From: Dokdonella_A sp040005635
Lineage (GTDB): Bacteria; Pseudomonadota; Gammaproteobacteria; Xanthomonadales; Rhodanobacteraceae
Direction of reading: 5' to 3'
NCBI GenBank assembly: GCA_040005635.1
Contig: JBDTYM010000005.1
Coordinates: 1 to 64,000 of the forward strand
DNA: 64,000 nt
The notes under the pieces are model-generated. The model saw nothing but the letters and a program-made list of their open reading frames with translations. It ran no database searches and had not been told where the DNA came from. Of this stretch, positions 59,060-64,000 are shown one piece after another. Both the position numbers and the translations under genes were made by a program. Each line of letters begins with the position of its first letter. Position 1 is the first letter of the stretch.

Positions 59060-60352
59060 ATGGCGGTCAACGGCTACCAGTCAGGTTTCGGCAACGAGTT
59101 CGCGAGCGAAGCGGTTGCCGGCACGTTGCCGCAAGGACGCAACTCGCCGCAGCGCGTCGCGCACGGCCTGTATGCGGAGCAGCTATCCGGCACCGCGTTC
59201 ACGGCGCCGCGGCATCTGAACCGGCGCAGCTGGCTGTACCGGATTCGTCCCGCCGCCGTGCATGGCGCGTTCAAACCGCTGGCTGGCACCTCGTTTCACA
59301 ATCGCTTCGACGAAGCGGCCGCGTCGCCCAATCAGCTGCGCTGGGATCCGCACCCATTGCCCGAGGTGCCGACCGATTTCGTCGATGGTCTGTATACGAT
59401 GGCCGGCAACGGTGGCGCGTCGGCGCAGGCCGGCATCGGCGTTCACGTCTACGCGGCCAACCGGTCGATGCAGGGACGCTACTTCTACGACGCCGATGGT
59501 GAATTGCTGATCGTGCCGCACCAGGGCCGCCTGCGCATCGCGACCGAGCTCGGCGTGCTCGACGTCGAACCGCAGGAGGTTGCGCTGATTCCGCGCGGTG
59601 TGCGCTTCCGTGTCGACTTGCCGGATGGCACTGCGCGCGGTTACGTGGCGGAGAATTTCGGTGCCGCTCTCCACTTGCCGGAGCTCGGTCCGATCGGATC
59701 GAACGGCCTCGCCAATCCACGCGATTTCCTCAGCCCGGTGGCTGCTTACGAAGATATCGACGGCGATTTCCAGCTGGTCGCGAAATTCCAGGGCGCGCTG
59801 TGGTCGGCGCCGATCGATCATTCGCCGCTGGACGTTGTCGGTTGGCATGGCAACTACGCACCGTGCAAGTACGATCTTCGTCACTTCAACACGATCGGTT
59901 CGATCAGCTATGACCATCCGGACCCGTCGATCTTCACGGTGCTGACTTCGCCGTCGGATACCCCGGGTGTCGCGAATCTGGATTTCGTGATTTTTCCGCC
60001 GCGCTGGCTGGTCGCCGAAAACACGTTCCGGCCGCCATGGTTCCATCGCAATATCGCCAGCGAGTTCATGGGTCTGATCCACGGATCCTATGACGCCAAG
60101 GCCGGCGGCTTCGTGCCGGGAGGCGCATCGCTGCACAACAGCATGAGCGGGCACGGCCCGGACGCGGCGAGCTTCGACAAGGCGACTGCAGCAAATACCA
60201 CCCAGCCGGACCATATCGTCGACACAATGGCCTTCATGTTCGAGACGCGCGCGGTCATGCATCCGACTCGACAGGCGCTGCAGACGCCGCAGTTGCAGGC
60301 GCACTACCAGGATTGCTGGCGCGGGCTGCACAAGCGATTCACAGCCGTTTGA
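59060..60352 (+). CDS. hmgA: homogentisate 1,2-dioxygenase
   Basis: 430 residues. It cleaves homogentisate to maleylacetoacetate. Signatures: YQSGFGNEFASEAVAGTLPQGRNSPQ at the N-terminus and the iron site PPWFHRNIASEFMGLIHGSYDAK, with HNSMSGHGPDA downstream. The start has GGGAGC about 8 nt upstream and is 42 bp after hppD. Transcription from the hppD promoter probably covers it. Confidence 0.97.
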   Translation: MAVNGYQSGFGNEFASEAVAGTLPQGRNSPQRVAHGLYAEQLSGTAFTAPRHLNRRSWLYRIRPAAVHGAFKPLAGTSFHNRFDEAAASPNQLRWDPHPLPEVPTDFVDGLYTMAGNGGASAQAGIGVHVYAANRSMQGRYFYDADGELLIVPHQGRLRIATELGVLDVEPQEVALIPRGVRFRVDLPDGTARGYVAENFGAALHLPELGPIGSNGLANPRDFLSPVAAYEDIDGDFQLVAKFQGALWSAPIDHSPLDVVGWHGNYAPCKYDLRHFNTIGSISYDHPDPSIFTVLTSPSDTPGVANLDFVIFPPRWLVAENTFRPPWFHRNIASEFMGLIHGSYDAKAGGFVPGGASLHNSMSGHGPDAASFDKATAANTTQPDHIVDTMAFMFETRAVMHPTRQALQTPQLQAHYQDCWRGLHKRFTAV

Positions 60353-60357
60353 CAGAA

Positions 60358-60392
60358 TTGACATCGTGATGCCATCGCATCATGATGCGATG
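60358..60392 (+). promoter_or_regulatory. toxin-antitoxin promoter with operator palindrome
   Basis: A perfect TTGACA (60358-60363), a 17-bp spacer and CATGAT (60381-60386). A perfect 20-bp palindrome, CATCGCATCA followed by its complement (60373-60392), covers the -10. It would let the antitoxin autoregulate the pair. Confidence 0.65.
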
Positions 60393-60412
60393 ACGCCAGC
60401 ACGAGTTGAGCC

Positions 60413-60655
60413 ATGCGCACGACGATCGACATCCCTGAACGCGAGCATGCGCTGTTCACGAGCTTGGCGCGCGCGCAAGGCACCAGTATGAGCAAGCTCT
60501 TGCTCGATCTGGCGCGGCGTGGACTGAACGCCGCTTCGCTGGTCTCGGAAGAAAAAGCCGACTACCGGGTGAATCCCGAAACGGGATTGCCGCTGTTCCG
60601 CTCGGGTCGGCCGATCACGATCGATGACGTCAAGGCGTTGGACGACGAATGGTGA
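60413..60655 (+). CDS. antitoxin of a VapBC-type pair
   Basis: 80 residues. N-terminal ribbon-helix-helix: MRTTIDIPEREHALFTSLARAQGTSMSKLLLDLARRGL. The C-terminal tail (ADYRVNPETGLPLFRSGRPITIDDVKALDDEW) would wrap around the toxin. Its last codons overlap the toxin start (ATGGTGA). It follows a promoter with a 20-bp operator palindrome and is inserted between hmgA and the fumarylacetoacetase gene. Confidence 0.88.
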   Translation: MRTTIDIPEREHALFTSLARAQGTSMSKLLLDLARRGLNAASLVSEEKADYRVNPETGLPLFRSGRPITIDDVKALDDEW

Positions 60656-61056
60656 CGGACCTGCTGGATGGAAATGTGCTGATCGCGCTCGGTGACAGCG
60701 ATCATGTTCATCATGCTGCCGCGACGAAGTGGTTCGGCCGACGCGATGGTGCAGAGTTTGCAACGTGTCCGATTACCCAAGGCACCTTGCTCCGACTCCT
60801 GCTGCGTCACCGGATCGCGACGGATATCGGCCAAGCAGTGCGCATCCTGCGCGGATTCATGGCGCATCCTGGCCATCGCTTATGGGCGGACGACCTGAGT
60901 TACGACGCCATACGCTGGGATGGGGTGCTCGGCCACGGCCAAGTGACCGACGCGTATCTGGCTGCGCTCGCGCGCAAGCACGGCGGACGCCTCGCGACGC
61001 TCGATCGCGGACTGGCCGCATTGCATGACGACGTCGCCGAATTGATTCCCTCATGA
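60649..61056 (+). CDS. PIN-domain toxin (VapC-like ribonuclease)
   Basis: 135 residues. The PIN-domain acidic residues are in LLDGNVLIALGDSD (N-terminal Asp), TDAYLAALARKHGGRLATLDRGLAAL (two Asp in the C-terminal half). It would cleave RNA when freed from the antitoxin. The ATG overlaps the antitoxin stop, giving coupled translation. The pair lies inside the tyrosine catabolic operon. Confidence 0.9.
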   Translation: MVTDLLDGNVLIALGDSDHVHHAAATKWFGRRDGAEFATCPITQGTLLRLLLRHRIATDIGQAVRILRGFMAHPGHRLWADDLSYDAIRWDGVLGHGQVTDAYLAALARKHGGRLATLDRGLAALHDDVAELIPS

Positions 61057-61066
61057 AGGACATCCG

Positions 61067-62059
61067 ATGAAACTGGGCTCTCTCAAGGACGGCGGCCGCG
61101 ACGGCACGCTGATCGTGGTCAGTCGTGACCTGGCTCGCGCGGTGCGCGCGAGCGCGATCGCGCCGACGCTGCAGCGTGCGCTGGAAGACTGGTCGAATGT
61201 GGCGCCGCGTCTGAATGCACTGTCCGAGGCGCTCCACGCGAATGCCGCACCGGAGGCGTTCGCGCTCGAATTGGCAACGCTGGCTGCACCATTGCCGCGA
61301 GCGTACGAATTCGTCGACGGCAGCGCGTATCTGCCGCACGTCGAACGTGTGCGGCGCGCGCGCGGGGCCGAGGTGCCGGAAAGCTTCTATACCGATCCGC
61401 TGATGTACCAGGCGACCAGCGCCGGCTTTTATGGACCGACCGATCCGATCCTGGCGCTGAGCGAGGAGTGGGGCATCGACCTCGAAGCCGAAGTCGTTGT
61501 CGTCACCGACGATGTGCCGATGGGTGTTTCGCCCGCGGATGCGGCGAACCATATTCAATTGATCGGGCTCGTCAACGACGTCTCGCTGCGCAACCTGATT
61601 CCGGGAGAGCTCGCCAAGGGTTTCGGTTTCCTGCAATCGAAGCCGCGCTCGGCGTTGTCGCCGGTCTTCGTGACGCCGGATGAACTCGGCGACGCCTGGA
61701 GTGGAAGCAAGTTGAATCTGCCGATGCGCACATGGATCAACGGTCGCTGGTTCGGCGGGGCGGAATGCGGCGTCGACATGCAATTCAGCTTCGCCGAGCT
61801 CGTCGCGCACGCGGCGAAGACGCGTCCGCTCGGCGCCGGCACGTTGGTTGGCTCAGGCACGATCGCAAACGAAGACACTTCAAAGGGAGCGTCCTGCCTG
61901 GCCGAGCAGCGTACGGTCGAAACCCTGCGTGACGGCAAGCCTTCGACACCATTCCTGAAATTCGGCGACAGCGTCCGCATCGAGATCACCGACGCGAGCG
62001 GGGCGAGCTTGTTCGGTGCGATCGAACAGAGGGTGACGAGTCAGTCAGCCACGCGCTGA
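61067..62059 (+). CDS. fumarylacetoacetase (FAH family)
   Basis: 330 residues, the bacterial single-chain FAH type (longer than the 228-residue FAH paralog at 13 kb). Motifs: YEFVDGSAYLPHVERVRRARGAEVPESFYTDPLMYQ, WGIDLEAEVVVVTDDVP, LIGLVNDVSLRNLIPGELAKGFGFLQSKPRSALSPVFVTPDEL. It splits fumarylacetoacetate into fumarate and acetoacetate, the last step of tyrosine degradation. GAAGGACATCC precedes the ATG, 10 bp after the toxin stop. Probably read together with hppD and hmgA. Confidence 0.93.
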   Translation: MKLGSLKDGGRDGTLIVVSRDLARAVRASAIAPTLQRALEDWSNVAPRLNALSEALHANAAPEAFALELATLAAPLPRAYEFVDGSAYLPHVERVRRARGAEVPESFYTDPLMYQATSAGFYGPTDPILALSEEWGIDLEAEVVVVTDDVPMGVSPADAANHIQLIGLVNDVSLRNLIPGELAKGFGFLQSKPRSALSPVFVTPDELGDAWSGSKLNLPMRTWINGRWFGGAECGVDMQFSFAELVAHAAKTRPLGAGTLVGSGTIANEDTSKGASCLAEQRTVETLRDGKPSTPFLKFGDSVRIEITDASGASLFGAIEQRVTSQSATR

Positions 62060-62084
62060 AGAATAGAGCGAGCAGGGCAAGCGA

Positions 62085-62753
62085 ATGTCGATTGACGCAA
62101 ATATCACGCTATATGACTACTGGCGTTCCAGTGCCTGTTATCGCGTGCGCATCGCGCTGAATTTGAAGGGCATGCGGTATTCGCACAAGCCCGTACATCT
62201 GATCAGGAACGGTGGCGAACAGCACAGCGCGGAGCATCGGACGCTGAATCCACAGGAAGCGATACCGGTGCTCGTGCACGGCACGCAGGTGATCCGCCAG
62301 TCGCTCGCGATTCTCGAATATCTGGAGGAGATGGGTGGCGCAGGTGTACCGAAACTGTTGCCTGTAGCTACGTCCGAGCGCGCTCGCGTGCGTTCGCTCG
62401 CGTTGCTGATTGCCTGCGATGTGCACCCGATCAACAATCTGCGTGTGATGCAATATCTCGAACGCGAGTTCCATCTGCAGCAGGACGCACGCGAACAGTG
62501 GCAGCGGCACTGGATGGCCGAAGGGCTGCGCGCCTTCGAGACGTTGCTGGCCACCAACGCGGCGACTGGCCTGTATTGCCATGGCGACACACCGGGCATC
62601 GCCGATGCCTGCTTGATCCCGCAGGTCTACAACGCAAACCGCTTCGGCGTCGATCTGACGTCGTTGCCGACGATCAGGCGGATCAACGAGCGGTGTCTGG
62701 CGCTGCCGGCGTTCGATGCGGCGAGGCCGGAGAATCAGCCGGACGCGGCATAG
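62085..62753 (+). CDS. maiA: maleylacetoacetate isomerase (zeta-class GST)
   Basis: 222 residues. The glutathione motif SSACYRVRIALNLKGM near residue 15 is the zeta-class signature (SS-x-S/C-x-R-VRIAL), and NPQEAIPVLVHG plus QSLAILEYLEE complete the N-terminal thioredoxin-like domain. It isomerises maleylacetoacetate to fumarylacetoacetate. It starts 25 bp after the FAH gene. Its 3' end overlaps the convergent membrane-protein frame by 71 bp. Confidence 0.95.
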   Translation: MSIDANITLYDYWRSSACYRVRIALNLKGMRYSHKPVHLIRNGGEQHSAEHRTLNPQEAIPVLVHGTQVIRQSLAILEYLEEMGGAGVPKLLPVATSERARVRSLALLIACDVHPINNLRVMQYLEREFHLQQDAREQWQRHWMAEGLRAFETLLATNAATGLYCHGDTPGIADACLIPQVYNANRFGVDLTSLPTIRRINERCLALPAFDAARPENQPDAA

Positions 62754-63240
62754 CGTCTGCGAGCATCCGCGAAGAGGATGCGGTCGCGCGCTGTTCCGCA
62801 CGAGTCACGTGATCCGGAGTTTCCGATTCAACCATGAAGCGCGCTGAGCGCCAGCGAAGTTCGAACGGCAGCTCGTGCGCCAGAATCCCGCGCACGTGGC
62901 TGATGCCACCTGCGAGCAGGGCTGCATAACTGATTGCCATGGTCGTGGCGCGTAAAGGGGCGTGATCGAGCAGAAGAATTGCGCGTAGCAGACTGCGCTG
63001 ACAGCACAAGGGCCATGGAATCTGGAGATCCACGATCGCGGCCAGCACTCCAACCAACGCGAATACGGCCCCGAGCGCGGCCAGCAGGCCACCGCCGCGG
63101 CGACCAAGCCGTAATCCGAGAAATGCGAGGACGAAAGCAGCGATGCCGATGGCAAGCGGATCGAGCGCAGACCAGCGCGCTGCGAGCAGACCGGCAAGGC
63201 TTGCCGCCACCACGCCGCGTATCACGCGCGAGCGCTCCAT
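62683..63240 (-). CDS. membrane protein, unknown function
   Basis: 185 residues with four hydrophobic segments in the first 110 residues (GVVAASLAGLLAARW, LAIGIAAFVLAFLGLRLG, LLAALGAVFALVGVLAAIV, MAISYAALLAGGI). The C-terminal 35 residues overlap maiA antisense and are of low confidence; the true end may be earlier, but no in-frame stop occurs before 62683. It starts 4 bp after the CBS gene stop and is probably its operon partner. I do not recognise the family. Confidence 0.55.
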   Translation of the reverse strand: MERSRVIRGVVAASLAGLLAARWSALDPLAIGIAAFVLAFLGLRLGRRGGGLLAALGAVFALVGVLAAIVDLQIPWPLCCQRSLLRAILLLDHAPLRATTMAISYAALLAGGISHVRGILAHELPFELRWRSARFMVESETPDHVTRAEQRATASSSRMLADAMPRPADSPASPHRTPAAPDTAR

Positions 63241-63244
63241 GACA

Positions 63245-63673
63245 CTAACCGGCGATATACCGCTGCAACTGCTCGATCTGCGTGCTTTGCTCGGCCAGCA
63301 TCGCCTTGACCAGGTCGCCGATCGAGACGACCCCGACGACCTTGCCGGCATCGACGACAGGAAGATGGCGCACGCGCTTTTCGGTGCATACGCGCATGCA
63401 GGTTTCGATGGTGTCTTCGGGCGCGACGGTGAGCACGGACATCGTCATGATGTCGCGCACTGGCGTGCCGCCAGAGGCGCGGCCTTTCAGGATGATCTTG
63501 CGTGCGTAGTCACGCTCGGAAACGATGCCGACGAGTTCATCGCCGCGCATGACCAGCAACGCGCCGATATAGCGATCCGCCATGGTCTGGATCGCGGTGA
63601 GAACGGGCTCGTCCGGTCCGACGGTGTAAATCTGCCGACCTTTCTCCGCGAGTAGATGCTTTACCTGGAGCAT
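63245..63673 (-). CDS. CBS-domain protein
   Basis: 142 residues made of two CBS modules (VKHLLAEKGRQIYTVGPDEPVLTAIQTMADRYIGALLVM and VRDIMTMSVLTVAPEDTIETCMRVCTEKRVRHLPVVD). Such stand-alone CBS pairs bind adenine nucleotides or SAM and regulate partner proteins. GGAGG precedes the ATG at 63673 by 5 nt; a GTG two codons earlier lies on the ribosome binding site. It is followed by the membrane protein gene. Confidence 0.93.
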   Translation of the reverse strand: MLQVKHLLAEKGRQIYTVGPDEPVLTAIQTMADRYIGALLVMRGDELVGIVSERDYARKIILKGRASGGTPVRDIMTMSVLTVAPEDTIETCMRVCTEKRVRHLPVVDAGKVVGVVSIGDLVKAMLAEQSTQIEQLQRYIAG

Positions 63674-63784
63674 GTGCACCTCCGGCTGGGACCGCGGCGA
63701 TTGCCGCCTTGCACGAGTCTAGCGCCGTCAGGCGTGCGAGGCTCGCCGCCGCGCAGCAGATGCGTCGATGCGTCAGGGGCTGCC

Positions 63785-63812
63785 CCCCTCTTCCGAGCGT
63801 TCGGAAGAGGGG
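63785..63812. terminator. strong hairpin after the partial secreted gene
   Basis: CCCCTCTTCCGA and its complement, a perfect 12-bp stem with a 4-nt loop. It is placed 14 bp after the stop of the minus-strand gene at the right edge. No U run follows, so it is a terminator candidate only. Confidence 0.5.
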
Positions 63813-63825
63813 CTTGTCGATGGCG

Positions 63826-64000
63826 CTACAGGCAATCGAATCCGTCCGCGAACAGCACTGGAATCAATGGCGACGTCGCGTTCGCCGTGTTGTTGGCGAC
63901 GACCGGATCCGTCGTGTCGGACGTCACCGAGGCAGTGAACGCGACGGGATCGGCGCCACTGTAGTTGCGCGCAACGCAGGCGCTCGTTGTGACGGTCTCG
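63826..64000 (-). CDS. C-terminal end of a secreted repeat protein (truncated by window edge)
   Basis: The last 58 codons of a minus-strand gene whose start lies beyond 64000. The sequence (ETVTTSACVARNYSGADPV ... SDTTDPVVANNTANATSPLI, ending PVLFADGFDCL) looks like a DUF11/Ig-like repeat of large exported proteins. The terminal LFADGFD matches the motif seen inside two other secreted proteins in this window (41678 and 47333 genes). The protein's function is unknown. Confidence 0.7.
   Translation of the reverse strand, partial: ETVTTSACVARNYSGADPVAFTASVTSDTTDPVVANNTANATSPLIPVLFADGFDCL

Noticed and set aside
60358..61056. Mobile element carrying the toxin-antitoxin genes
   Set aside because: No integrase, direct repeats or terminal inverted repeats flank the module; base composition looks like the surroundings.

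Overview
The window is GC-rich, densely coded bacterial chromosome. Several traits point to a gammaproteobacterium of the Xanthomonadales, probably the Dokdonella/Rhodanobacter/Lysobacter side. These are an SAH riboswitch in front of ahcY, a pdhA-E1beta-DUF1304-E2 cluster, a cysJIH operon, a complete tyrosine (homogentisate) pathway, frequent GTG/TTG starts, REP-like GCGGGAATG hairpins, and secreted proteins with an [IL]FxDGF[DE] motif. The assignment is inference from gene content; no 16S gene is present. No phage, IS element, integrase, CRISPR array or rRNA is visible. One tRNA-Gly(CCC) is present.

Layout. 1-1.4 kb: a secreted triple-repeat protein divergent from a TetR regulator, with a near-consensus promoter overlapped by a palindrome. 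1.4-7.8 kb: sulfur block on the minus strand (cysJ, cysI, cysH, then an FAD/NAD(P)-binding protein and a cysteine-dioxygenase-like cupin). 8-14.2 kb: housekeeping and accessory genes (macro domain, a decayed MFS fragment, lipoprotein, GNAT, TrmH-type methyltransferase, M28 peptidase, mscL, FAH-family hydrolase, DUF3052). 14.3-19 kb: a MacA-like adaptor, ABC ATPase and two FtsX-type permeases. 19-25.2 kb: AtoE-type and EamA transporters, an Ada-like repair protein, a small membrane protein, a Rieske protein and an SLC13/TrkA-C permease. 25.2-27.2 kb: trmB, thiG, thiS. 27.3-29.7 kb: a large FecR/DUF6600 protein. 29.9-31.4 kb: tRNA-Gly, then a RimB-type protease and rimK. 31.5-34.9 kb: two paralogous secreted proteins followed by a BlaI repressor and a BlaR1-like M56 protease ending in a TonB-like domain. 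34.9-35.1 kb: a candidate small RNA with a C-rich terminator loop. 35.1-37.1 kb: a two-component system.

37.1-47.1 kb: ilvE; a one-carbon/methyl-cycle operon (ahcY, a VOC protein, metF) under an SAH riboswitch; large secreted proteins; and metK. 47.3-50 kb: a secreted HELGH metalloprotease. 50-54.6 kb: VOC protein and a 2-oxo acid dehydrogenase cluster. 54.8-57.8 kb: tryptophan 2,3-dioxygenase, POT peptide transporter and a MarR regulator. 57.9-62.8 kb: hppD, hmgA, an inserted VapBC-type toxin-antitoxin pair, fumarylacetoacetase and maiA. 62.7-64 kb: membrane protein, CBS-domain protein, and the 3' end of a secreted repeat protein.

How the genes work together. Sulfate assimilation (cysJIH) feeds cysteine. 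The ahcY/metF/metK set runs the activated-methyl cycle and is gated by SAH. kynA, hppD, hmgA, fumarylacetoacetase and maiA degrade aromatic amino acids to fumarate and acetoacetate. AtoE, a SCFA carrier, could handle acetoacetate. The most promising uncharacterised units are the paralog/BlaI/BlaR1-TonB locus, the candidate sRNA, the TetR-controlled repeat protein and the shared FxDGF motif of the exported proteins.
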